A DNA stretch of 52,574 nt from assembly GCA_026421245.1 (NCBI GenBank), contig JAPKDJ010000024.1, positions 1 through 52,574 of the forward strand. The letters run 5' to 3'. Shown here piece after piece: positions 27,581 to 35,833 of the stretch. A program made the translations under genes and the position numbers. Under the pieces are notes generated by a model, which was not told the origin of the DNA, made no database searches, and was given only the letters and a program-made list of their open reading frames with translations. Origin of the DNA: Akkermansiaceae bacterium (GTDB taxonomy: Bacteria; Verrucomicrobiota; Verrucomicrobiia; Verrucomicrobiales; Akkermansiaceae). Position 1 is the first letter of the stretch. Each line of letters opens with the position of its first letter.

Positions 27581-28146
27581 AAGTTTTTTTTCTATTTCTG
27601 CTCGCGGTTTTTCTTGTTTCCTGTGGGAATTCGAGTGGACCGGGATACTCAAAAAAGCTCCTAAAGTATTGGGCTGCGAATCCTGAAGAAACGACGATTA
27701 AGGTTTCTCTCTGGGATCAAAAGGCGTGGCTTTTGAACAGAAAAGGTCAGGCGGTTTTGGAGGCTGATATTGCCACGGGGGTGGTTGGGAAAGAGACCCC
27801 GGAGGGAGTGTTCCCGATATTAGAGCGAATCGAAGAGAAGCGATCGAACCGGTATGGACGGATTGTGAACAAGGAGACCCGTGACGTGGTGATTGCCAAG
27901 TCATGGGAGCATGAAGGACCGCTACCGGAGGGAACAGAGTATGAGGGGATTACGATGCCGTATTGGATGCGGCTGACGTGGGATGGGGTGGGGATGCACG
28001 CGGGGAGATTCAAAAAGAGAACGCGCAGTAGTTTCGGATGCATCCGGGTGTATAAAAAGGCGCAGCCATTGATCTTTGGGAAAACCCGGATGGGAACAAA
28101 GGTGGAGGTGGTGCAGGAGAGTTTGATGAAGAAGTACAGTTGGTAG
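27577..28146 (+). CDS. L,D-transpeptidase (YkuD) lipoprotein
   Basis: The product has 189 residues. The lipobox is LVSC with Cys16. A YkuD domain follows (KVSLWDQKAWLLNRKGQAVL, TGVVGKETPEGVFPI). The active-site motif has His141 in GMHAGRF and Cys155 in SSFGCIRVY. The enzyme forms 3-3 peptidoglycan cross-links or links lipoproteins to the wall, working in the periplasm. It overlaps rsmE by ATGA. It is relevant that the bifunctional penicillin-binding protein at 33332 appears to lack a working transpeptidase site. Confidence 0.92.
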   Translation: MKVFFLFLLAVFLVSCGNSSGPGYSKKLLKYWAANPEETTIKVSLWDQKAWLLNRKGQAVLEADIATGVVGKETPEGVFPILERIEEKRSNRYGRIVNKETRDVVIAKSWEHEGPLPEGTEYEGITMPYWMRLTWDGVGMHAGRFKKRTRSSFGCIRVYKKAQPLIFGKTRMGTKVEVVQESLMKKYSW

Positions 28147-28286
28147 CGAGGAACAGGGGAGGGATTTGCTGATTGAGCGACCTCGTGATTGCCAACTTTA
28201 TCGTTACGAGACCTGGTCGCGAAGATTTGGATTTGGGGGCTAAAAGCGGGAGAGGCTTTTGGCTACCTTTGCTGGGTCTGAGAGTT

Positions 28287-29681
28287 TTATCGATCCCGCC
28301 GATCCTTCTTGCTCCGTGAGCGGAAGGCGAGGGGGATGGGGAGCCCGTCGGTGGGGTGTTTGTCTTTGATCTGGTTGACGAGGTAGTTTTGGAAGGACTC
28401 GACGACGAAGTGTTTGTCGTTTACGAAGAGGATATACTCGGGAACGGGAATGGCTTGGTAGCGGTCGTTAACGGCGGTGGTGGCGTAGAAAAGTTTGAGG
28501 CGCTTGCGGTGGCGTTTGTGTTCGGGGGGGGGATTCTTGATGAAGGCATTTTGCAGGAGGCGGTTGAGCGGTCCGGTGCCGATGACTTCTTGGGCGTTGT
28601 CGCGAATGCGGGAGATGGTTTTAAAGACGTGCTGAATGGCGTGGCCCTTCATCGCGGAGACGCAAACAAAGGGGGCGTAGTCGAGGAAGAAGAGTTCCTT
28701 GCGGATGTGTTCTTCGGCGGTCTCGAGGCGCGCAGATTTTTGGCCCTCGGGGTGGAAGAGGTCGAACTTGTTGGCGATGATGAGGCAGGGCTTTTTTTCC
28801 TGCTGAATGAGGCGGGCGATCTTGCGATCCTGAGCGGCGACGCCAGCGGCGAGATCGACGACGAGGAGACAGATGTCAGCGCGGCGGATGGAGCGCTCGC
28901 TGCGCATGGCGGAGAAGACCTCGATGGAGTCTTCCATGCTGGAGCGTTTGCGGAGGCCGGCGGTGTCGATGATGTTGTGCTTTTCATCGCCCCAGACGTA
29001 GGGGATGTCGACAGCATCACGAGTGGTCCCCGCGATTTCGGAGACCATGGTGCGCTCATCCTTGAGAATGGCATTGATGAGGGAGGATTTACCGGCATTG
29101 GGTTTGCCGACGACGGCGATCTTAAGGCCGTCCTTGAGGTCGTCGTGATCGACATCTGCCTGTTCCTTGGCCTCAAGTTTGGCGAGTTCGCTATCGACAC
29201 GGTCGAGGAGGTCATTGATTCCGCGCCCGTGTTCGGCGGAGGTGGGGAGTCCGTTGCCGAAGCCGAGGCTGGCGAAGTCGCTGGCGGTGTTATCGTGGTC
29301 CGCGCTATCGGCCTTGTTCATGGCGAGGATGACGTTGGGATTGGACTTACGGAGGAGTTGGGCCACTTCCTCGTCGATGGGGTTAATGCCAGCGCGGGCA
29401 TCAACGACGAAGACGATGAGGTCGGCGGAGTCCATTGCGATGAGGGCCTCGAGGGTGACTTGATCGGAGAAACCGTCTTTATCGAAGGCGCAGATGCCTC
29501 CGGTATCGATGAGCTCGCAGGGATTCTCGGTGAGAGTGCAGGGAGCTGCGATGCGGTCGCGAGTGACACCGGGTTGGTCAAGAACGATGGCGATGCGTCG
29601 TCCGGCCAGACGATTGAAGAGGGCGGACTTCCCGACGTTGGGTCGTCCGACGATGGCGACCTGGAATGGACTGGTGGGCAC
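28287..29681 (-). CDS. der: GTPase Der (EngA)
   Basis: The product has 464 residues. Two G domains are present: G1 motifs GRPNVGKSALFNRL and GKPNAGKSSLINAI, DTGG and DTAG G3 motifs, and NKAD and NKFD G4 motifs. A C-terminal KH-like domain ends KHPTDGLPIPLAFRSRSKKD. It acts in maturation of the 50S ribosomal subunit in the cytoplasm. The start is GTG at 29681. The opposite strand also carries a 449-codon open frame, which I regard as a composition artefact. Confidence 0.96.
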   Translation of the reverse strand: MPTSPFQVAIVGRPNVGKSALFNRLAGRRIAIVLDQPGVTRDRIAAPCTLTENPCELIDTGGICAFDKDGFSDQVTLEALIAMDSADLIVFVVDARAGINPIDEEVAQLLRKSNPNVILAMNKADSADHDNTASDFASLGFGNGLPTSAEHGRGINDLLDRVDSELAKLEAKEQADVDHDDLKDGLKIAVVGKPNAGKSSLINAILKDERTMVSEIAGTTRDAVDIPYVWGDEKHNIIDTAGLRKRSSMEDSIEVFSAMRSERSIRRADICLLVVDLAAGVAAQDRKIARLIQQEKKPCLIIANKFDLFHPEGQKSARLETAEEHIRKELFFLDYAPFVCVSAMKGHAIQHVFKTISRIRDNAQEVIGTGPLNRLLQNAFIKNPPPEHKRHRKRLKLFYATTAVNDRYQAIPVPEYILFVNDKHFVVESFQNYLVNQIKDKHPTDGLPIPLAFRSRSKKDRRDR

Positions 29682-29775
29682 TTTGTTTTGAGATTTAAGA
29701 TTTGAACGCGGTGGGCGAGCTGGGGACGGACTTGGTTGAGGGAGAACGAATGATCAAGTGTTTTTGAGTCAACGG

Positions 29776-30315
29776 CTAAACAAGCATGGGGAGGCCATCG
29801 GGTTTCAGGGCGTCAGCGGGCGGGCATTCAAAGTTGTCGAAGATGAATTTGTCCCATTGGTCGCGAGTGGTTTTTGAGAGGAGTTTTTGGGCGGTTTGTT
29901 CACAGCCAGAGCAGACCATCATGGGAAAAGGATCAAAGACCATGTGATTGCCGAAGCCCATGCAAGCGATCGAGTAGTCGGTGACTTTGGAAAGGGGAAT
30001 GCCACATTGGAGGCATTCGGAGGTCCATTCACCGTAGTTCTGGGAATTTGCGAGGCGTTCGCGGCGCTCCTCGAGGCGGGGATTGTCTTCGGAGAAGGAG
30101 CGGAGGCGTTTGCGGGATTCCTCGGAGAAGCTCTGGAAGGTATCACTTTTACAGCTGAGGCAGATGGCATACTCGAAGACGCATTCGGGGCCTTTGAAGA
30201 CTTTGGTGATATTGAACGGTTCATCCAATTCTCCGAAGTCACGGTTACAGGTGAGGCATTTTTTGAAAGGTTCGTCGTGCTCGAGAGAGTGGAAGAGAAG
30301 CGGAATGTCACTCAT
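29776..30315 (-). CDS. Hypothetical protein with three CxxC pairs (zinc-ribbon-like)
   Basis: The product has 179 residues, with no signal peptide or membrane segment. Cysteine pairs occur as CLTC, CLSC and CLQC, with a later CSGC (MMVCSGCEQTAQK). That pattern suggests two zinc-binding knuckles. The N-terminus IPLLFHSLEHDEPFKKCLTC and the final FECPPADALKPDGLPMLV are not from a family I recognise. It lies alone on the minus strand upstream of der (95 bp). A run of nine C on its strand (30331-30339) lies just upstream of the start. Confidence 0.75.
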   Translation of the reverse strand: MSDIPLLFHSLEHDEPFKKCLTCNRDFGELDEPFNITKVFKGPECVFEYAICLSCKSDTFQSFSEESRKRLRSFSEDNPRLEERRERLANSQNYGEWTSECLQCGIPLSKVTDYSIACMGFGNHMVFDPFPMMVCSGCEQTAQKLLSKTTRDQWDKFIFDNFECPPADALKPDGLPMLV

Positions 30316-30488
30316 GCCCGAGGATGGTCAGGGGGGGGGCATAATTCCAACGTTTTTCGGGCCTGATTGGCTTGTCGTTACTTCGAGTGATAAAAATCCT
30401 CGATGGCGAAGGGTATTAGGGTTGATTAAGCTCTCCGAATCGAAAGACTTGGCACCCACACATCGTAACATTCACAACTTAAATATTT

Positions 30489-32147
30489 ATGGAGGAACCA
30501 TCCCATTCACCTGGAGAGATTGAAAACGCAGAAATTAAAAAGAGCAGCGTTGCCGGTCCAATCTTTTTGACTCTTTTCACTCTCGCGATCATTGGGGGGC
30601 TCGTTTATCTGCCCTTTTATGCTGAAAAAGAGCCCCTTATCGGCATTTTGAATTCAGACGCCTGGTGGGTTCCCAACGTGGGTGAATATCACCCGCTGGT
30701 TCTTCATCTCCCAATTGGAATTGTTTTCCTAACACTGGTGATGGAGGTCTGTAGCTGGCTCTCTTTTGGCCGCTACCGCCCGATGACGGGGCTTGCGCTG
30801 TTTCTGGCTTTTGTCATGGGTGCTTTTTCCTGTGCGACCGGTCTTTTTGATCTGAAAGTCGAGGGGATGGATCACAACGATTGGAGCGATGATATGTTCA
30901 AGCACATGTGGCTTGGGATTATCTTTGTGGGAATTCTCGGATTGGCATTTCTCGCTAAGATCTGGGGTCGCCACAGTGGATCCCGCGGGCCGCTTTATGG
31001 AATCTTACTTTTCGGAGCGGCAGGTGTCCTCGCATACGGTGCTCACTTTGGAGGTTTGGAGACCCACAAGGTCGATCCCATTGAGATCACGTTGAAAGGC
31101 TTCGAGCTCATCGGAGGGGAAGACAAGCAATCCGATAACGGAGACCCCGTTTCTGTGACCAAGCTTCCCAAGGATCGTCTTGCTTATAAAGAGGTGGTTT
31201 ATTCGATCATGGAGACCAAGTGTCTCGACTGCCACTCGGAAGAAGCGGGCAAGAGCAAGGGCGGACTTTACTTGGATACCTACGAGAACTTTCTGGTTGG
31301 GGGAGATGGTATTGATGAAGAACCTCCGCAATTCACCTTGGTTCCCGGGGACTCTAAAAAGAGTTTTATGATCGTGGCCTTGAATCTTCCAATGGATGAC
31401 GATTATCACATGCCTCCAGAGAAGAAAAAACAGATGGAGCCCCATGAGATTGAGCTTCTTACCTGGTGGGTAGAAAACCTTCCTGCTCGGAAGGATGATA
31501 AAGATTTCACACTCGTTGACCAAACTTTGGGAGAAATGGGAGCTCCGCAAAATATTCTCGATGCGGCGGCCAAGATGGTGAGTCCCGAGGAGCTCAAAGC
31601 GATAGCCGCGAAAATCGAAGCGGAAAAGGCAGCCGTTGATAAGGCGAAGCTCGAGAAGCGTGAGGCATTACAGGCTTCGCTGGATATCCTGAGACAGGAT
31701 CCCAACTTCAAGACATCACTTGGCTATGCTTCACAGGATTCGACAGATCTGGAATTCACTGCGGTGAGTTTGCGGAAAAAACTAAACGATGAGACGTTTG
31801 CGAAGCTCGCTTTGGTGGCGGAGTCATTGACGACTCTGAAACTTGGATCTAGTTCGGTGACGGAGGCAGCCGTTCTTGAGTATTTGCCAGCCATGAAAAA
31901 CCTGACGAAGCTCGATTTGAGTCAAACAGAGGTGGGGGATGGAATCATGGATGCCGTCGTGACACTCGAGAAACTGGAGTATTTGAATCTCTACGGGACT
32001 CAGGTGACAGACGCCGGAATCATGAGGCTCAAGACGCTTGGTGGTCTTAGGGATCTCTATCTTTGGCAGTCTAAGGCTACCCCCGAAGGAGGAGAGGCTC
32101 TGAAAAAAGAACTTCCCGGATTGGAGATTACTTTCGGGGTGAACTAG
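30489..32147 (+). CDS. Membrane cytochrome c (DUF2231-like region, Planctomycete-type cytochrome domain) with C-terminal leucine-rich repeats
   Basis: The product has 552 residues. About five membrane segments occupy 22-186, with the second preceded by YHPLVLHLPIGI as in DUF2231 proteins. A heme motif CLDCH (245-249) follows in a PSCyt1-like domain (KGGLYLDTYENFLVGGD, DYHMPPEKKKQMEPHEIELL). Residues about 440-552 are leucine-rich repeats (NLTKLDLSQTEVGD, KLEYLNLYGTQVTDAGI). The heme domain should be periplasmic. The function is unknown; an electron-transfer or sensing role is inferred. It stands alone and is followed by a terminator at 32173. Confidence 0.85.
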   Translation: MEEPSHSPGEIENAEIKKSSVAGPIFLTLFTLAIIGGLVYLPFYAEKEPLIGILNSDAWWVPNVGEYHPLVLHLPIGIVFLTLVMEVCSWLSFGRYRPMTGLALFLAFVMGAFSCATGLFDLKVEGMDHNDWSDDMFKHMWLGIIFVGILGLAFLAKIWGRHSGSRGPLYGILLFGAAGVLAYGAHFGGLETHKVDPIEITLKGFELIGGEDKQSDNGDPVSVTKLPKDRLAYKEVVYSIMETKCLDCHSEEAGKSKGGLYLDTYENFLVGGDGIDEEPPQFTLVPGDSKKSFMIVALNLPMDDDYHMPPEKKKQMEPHEIELLTWWVENLPARKDDKDFTLVDQTLGEMGAPQNILDAAAKMVSPEELKAIAAKIEAEKAAVDKAKLEKREALQASLDILRQDPNFKTSLGYASQDSTDLEFTAVSLRKKLNDETFAKLALVAESLTTLKLGSSSVTEAAVLEYLPAMKNLTKLDLSQTEVGDGIMDAVVTLEKLEYLNLYGTQVTDAGIMRLKTLGGLRDLYLWQSKATPEGGEALKKELPGLEITFGVN

Positions 32148-32172
32148 GGAAGGCCGTTCTTCTCACTTTTTC

Positions 32173-32213
32173 AGACCTGTGTGCATTCAAGGGCATGCAG
32201 GTCTTTTTCTTTT
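32173..32213 (+). terminator. Rho-independent terminator after the membrane cytochrome gene
   Basis: AGACCT (32173-32178) pairs with AGGTCT (32199-32204) and GCAT (32183-32186) with ATGC (32195-32198), giving 10 bp with a 4-nt bulge and an 8-nt loop. A T-rich tract (TTTTTCTTTT) follows. It lies 25 bp after the stop of the gene ending at 32147 and reaches the end of the convergent methyltransferase gene. Confidence 0.8.
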
Positions 32214-33330
32214 ACGGGAACGTGCGTTCAACCTGTCCATTGGTAAGTTCGAGGCAGTGAAAGCGGTTTCCGAATTGGGAGGGATGGATCAGGGTTTGAA
32301 GCTGAGAAATTTCGTGAGGCGAAGGTCCGTCAAGGAGCCAATCCTTGGCGCAGTAGGTGAGATAACGACCTTGGTTGATGGAGGGGTGGACTTGTAAGCC
32401 GCATGTTCGAGCGGCCTCTTCCATTGCGGTGAAGTTGACATCAGCGGTGATGTCTTGCTCGCCGGGATGGTCCAGTGGGTGAGCGTTGGAGCGATGGTTG
32501 CGATAACACCGTATGGTGCCGGCAGTGCGGGCAGGGTGATAAAGAGACTCCTGGTCGAGTCCATAGTCGACCCAAATGAAGAGCGAGTTCCGGAAAGCCC
32601 GGGCAAGAGGAGAAACCAGGCTTTTGAAGTCCGGAGATCCTTCAGTGACGTATCCGTCCGGGTAGTTGGAAGGGAGATCAGGAGAAGCGGGGCGGGATGA
32701 CCATTCCAAAGTGGAGTTGGCCGCGGTCACCATGACTTCGTGCCATTGGTTTTGTGAGCAGAGAAATAGGGGGACGGGGAGGGCGTCGAGGACCTCATTC
32801 GCGATAATCGCTCCAAATTCGTCGTTTGTTTCAGATGGAGAGCTGATGAGGGTGGCTCGGTCCTGCAGGCGGGATCGGAGGACATTCTGTCGCGCGATGA
32901 GGGGTTCGCTGATGACATAGGAGAGACTGGAAGCGAAGGCAGGATCAAGTGTTTTGGAGTGATCTAGGATGTCACACGCGAGTGAGCCGTCGTGCGCCCC
33001 CAGTTCCAGGAGGGTGAAGGAAGAGGGGGAACCGTTGGCGAGCCAGAAGCGATGGAGGCGTCGGGCGAGAAGGGAGCCGAAGACTGGTCCGACCGAGACG
33101 CTTGTCATGAAATCTCCCATTTTTGAGACGGTTTTGGGTTGCGGGCGGGAGTAGTAGCCTAAATCCGGATGGTAGAGGCATCGAGCCATGTAGTCTGAAA
33201 AGGGAATTGGGCCGTTTTTCTTGATGTCCTGGATTAGGAGTCGGGCCAAGTCGGTGGTTGCCCCCGAGGTGGATCGAGGGTAAGGAAAAGCCTGTTGGAG
33301 GCCTGTTAAGTCTGCGGGTTCTCGGGACAT
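32212..33330 (-). CDS. MidA-like class I SAM-dependent methyltransferase (DUF185/NDUFAF7 family)
   Basis: The product has 372 residues. Family landmarks are ngpIPFSDYMARCLYHPDLGYY, KMGDFMTSVSVGPVFGSLLA, the SAM-binding LLELGAHDGSLACDIL, and EFGAIIANEVLDALPVPLF. The human relative NDUFAF7 methylates an arginine of complex I (known); the bacterial substrate is not. I use ATG 33330, because upstream codons on this strand lack homology-like sequence. This start lies one base from the ATG of the divergent penicillin-binding protein gene, so each 5' untranslated region must lie inside the other gene. Confidence 0.88.
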   Translation of the reverse strand: MSREPADLTGLQQAFPYPRSTSGATTDLARLLIQDIKKNGPIPFSDYMARCLYHPDLGYYSRPQPKTVSKMGDFMTSVSVGPVFGSLLARRLHRFWLANGSPSSFTLLELGAHDGSLACDILDHSKTLDPAFASSLSYVISEPLIARQNVLRSRLQDRATLISSPSETNDEFGAIIANEVLDALPVPLFLCSQNQWHEVMVTAANSTLEWSSRPASPDLPSNYPDGYVTEGSPDFKSLVSPLARAFRNSLFIWVDYGLDQESLYHPARTAGTIRCYRNHRSNAHPLDHPGEQDITADVNFTAMEEAARTCGLQVHPSINQGRYLTYCAKDWLLDGPSPHEISQLQTLIHPSQFGNRFHCLELTNGQVERTFP

Positions 33331-33331
33331 T

Positions 33332-35827
33332 ATGTATGGACGAAAGAACAAGAAGGTAAGACGGTGGTTTTTCAAGCGAAAGGGCTTTCGGATTTTTTGT
33401 CTAATTTGTCTAATCGCTGCTGGCGTTGGAGCTTACTACGGGAATAAGAAGCTAGATCCCTATCGTGAGATCGCTGCTGAGTATGATCTTGAGCGGGTGG
33501 GGGAGAAAGAGGAGATGAGCTTTATCCATGATCGGACCGGAAATGAAATCGGAACGATGTTTGTGGAGAACCGATTTTCCATCCCGCTTTCGGAGATTCC
33601 GCCGGTTTTTGTAAATGCGGTCCTAGCGCAAGAGGATCAGCGTTTTTATGACCACGATGGTGTGGATTGGGTGGGCGTTGCCCGGGCGGCTTATTTGAAC
33701 GCTCGAAGCAGGAGTATCACGCAGGGAGCGGGAACGATTACGATGCAGCTGGCACGGAAGTCATTTGATCTGTTGGGCGAAAAAGAGCGGCGTGTGTGGA
33801 CGGGATATGAGAGAAAAATTGTGGAGGCGTTTGTGGCATTGAGGATTGAGGAACATTTCACACAGAAGTTGAGATCAGAACATACCGGAGATTCCGAGGG
33901 GTTGAAGAAAGCTGCGAAGGAGGCGATTTTGGAGAGGTATCTCAATCTCGTGCCTTTCGGTTCTGGTTTTTATGGCGTGAGATCGGCATCGCTGGGATAT
34001 TTTGGAAAAGAGCCAAAGGATCTGACAATTTCCCAGTCGGCATCGATTGTGGCGTGTTTGAAGAACCCGAAAAGGATTTCTCCGCTTAGTAGTTTGAGCG
34101 AGAATAAGACCAACCGGGACATTGTGCTGACCCGGATGGCGGCGGAGAAAATGATCACTAAGGCGGAGCGCGATAAGATGATGGCCGGGCCAGTCGTCTT
34201 GGATCCCAAGCCGATCCAACGTGGCAAGTCGTTTCTTTATGAATTGGTAGCTGCCCAGGCCCGCGATCTGGTCGGTGAGGAGGCTCTCTCCCGCGGCGGA
34301 TATACGATACGGACAACAATTGATGCCAAGGTTCAGAAGGAGGCTGAGGCGTCACTGAAGCGGCAGCTGTCCGAGGTGGAAAATGTTCAAGGCTATAAGC
34401 ATGCCAAATACTCGGAGTATCAAAAATCAACGGGCCCTCCGAAGTATCTCCAGGGCGCGGCCCTTATGGTTGATCATGAAACGGGAGAAGTAATTGCCCA
34501 TGTGGGAGGTCGGGACTATTCTCATTCCCAGTATGATTTCATCGAGAGCGGGAGTCGTCCTCTTGGGACAGCCTTTTTCCCATTTGTCTACGCGACGGCA
34601 TTCGAGAACGGCCGTCATCCCGCCACTATGGTTATGGATGAGCAGATGGATCTTCGGAAACTTCAGGTCGGCGGTTTGGAGGGGGTTGTTGGAGAGTGGG
34701 GTATGGAGGTGATCAATCCAGGTTACGAAAAATCAATCACCTCTCGTCGGGCCCTTGAGGTATCAAAGATCGCGGCAACGGTGGAACTTGGCCAAGATGT
34801 TGGGTTGTCCAAGGTCCTCCAAACGGCTGGATTTTTTGGCTTCGATCTCACTTCAGACAATTTGCTCAACCGAATGCTTGTCGGTTTCGACAAGGTGAGT
34901 ATGAGTGAGGTGGTTTCTGCCTACTCGACCTTCCCGCGGGGAGGGACACGGATTACCGCAAAACACTATATTCGTGAAATTCGTGACATTGAGGGAAAGG
35001 TTGTTTACCCGATAGGTGAAGAACGTGCATCCCCGGTGGCAAAAGCCGTTTGTTCGGAGACAGTGGCCTTTCAGGTTCACAGTATTCTAAATGAGGTGAT
35101 GAAGACCGGAAATTTGGCGGGAAAAGCCAAGGGTCTGAAACAAGACCTACTCCTTGGAGGCGGTAAATCGGGAACGCCCTATGGATTTTCGGATGCCTGG
35201 ATGGTGGGATATAACAGCCGTATCACCAGCGCGGTCTGGGTGGGTTTTTATGAGGGCGGACGAAAGGCAATTCATGGGAAAGCATTTGCGAAGAACGTTG
35301 CCTATCCGGTTTGGGAGAGAATCATGAATTCTTCCCAGCCGTCGTTCTCCGGGAAAGAAATTCTCCCCCCTAATACGATCGAGAAAGTTTCAGTTTGCCG
35401 GGTTTCCGGTATGCGACCCACGCGCTATTGCAACGAGGCGGTGGAGGATTTGGTGACGGGGGCACTTAGTTTTCGTTCGACGAGTTATCAAGAGTATCTC
35501 GGCAAGGGGCGAGAGTTGGGGATCTGCACAGAGCATGGTGGGGGGATCGATATTGAGGACCTAGCAGAGCGGTCGCAGCCGCAGGAGGCAATCAATGCCA
35601 TTCCAATTAAGGCGAAGGCTCCACTCTTGTTAGGATTTGATCCGTACAACAGTAAGACTCCAACGCTTGGCATCAAAGATCAGGATGCAGAGGCCTGGCT
35701 TTCCTTCGATGATGTTTTGGTCGTGGAAGATTACGTCCGCGGGGAACGGGAAGCTTTGTTAAATCTTTCACGTCCCCCTCGTTTTATGCTACCCTCTCCG
35801 CCAGAGCCTGAAGAATCACCCGAGTAA
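33332..35827 (+). CDS. Class A penicillin-binding protein with intact glycosyltransferase and degenerate transpeptidase site
   Basis: The product has 831 residues. A membrane anchor lies at 20-37. The GT51 domain is complete: catalytic Glu101 in AQEDQRFYDHDG, then GAGTITMQLARKSF and EAILERYLNLVPFGSGFYGV. In the transpeptidase domain the SxxK motif normally reads G-S-S/T-F-K-P. Here it reads G-T-A-F-F-P (413-417), so Ser is Thr413 and Lys is Phe416. SxN reads S-K-I (478-480). Only KSGT (612-615) is kept, followed by DAWMVGYN. I infer glycan polymerisation without D,D-transpeptidation. It heads a run of five genes with gaps of 6 bp or overlaps of 4 bp. Confidence 0.9.
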   Translation: MYGRKNKKVRRWFFKRKGFRIFCLICLIAAGVGAYYGNKKLDPYREIAAEYDLERVGEKEEMSFIHDRTGNEIGTMFVENRFSIPLSEIPPVFVNAVLAQEDQRFYDHDGVDWVGVARAAYLNARSRSITQGAGTITMQLARKSFDLLGEKERRVWTGYERKIVEAFVALRIEEHFTQKLRSEHTGDSEGLKKAAKEAILERYLNLVPFGSGFYGVRSASLGYFGKEPKDLTISQSASIVACLKNPKRISPLSSLSENKTNRDIVLTRMAAEKMITKAERDKMMAGPVVLDPKPIQRGKSFLYELVAAQARDLVGEEALSRGGYTIRTTIDAKVQKEAEASLKRQLSEVENVQGYKHAKYSEYQKSTGPPKYLQGAALMVDHETGEVIAHVGGRDYSHSQYDFIESGSRPLGTAFFPFVYATAFENGRHPATMVMDEQMDLRKLQVGGLEGVVGEWGMEVINPGYEKSITSRRALEVSKIAATVELGQDVGLSKVLQTAGFFGFDLTSDNLLNRMLVGFDKVSMSEVVSAYSTFPRGGTRITAKHYIREIRDIEGKVVYPIGEERASPVAKAVCSETVAFQVHSILNEVMKTGNLAGKAKGLKQDLLLGGGKSGTPYGFSDAWMVGYNSRITSAVWVGFYEGGRKAIHGKAFAKNVAYPVWERIMNSSQPSFSGKEILPPNTIEKVSVCRVSGMRPTRYCNEAVEDLVTGALSFRSTSYQEYLGKGRELGICTEHGGGIDIEDLAERSQPQEAINAIPIKAKAPLLLGFDPYNSKTPTLGIKDQDAEAWLSFDDVLVVEDYVRGEREALLNLSRPPRFMLPSPPEPEESPE

Positions 35828-35833
35828 AGTTTC

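Noticed and set aside
28356-29705. 449-codon open frame on the plus strand opposite der
   Set aside because: It is the complement of a clear Der GTPase. Its acidic, glycine- and valine-rich, low-complexity translation is typical of an antisense frame in a GC-rich gene.
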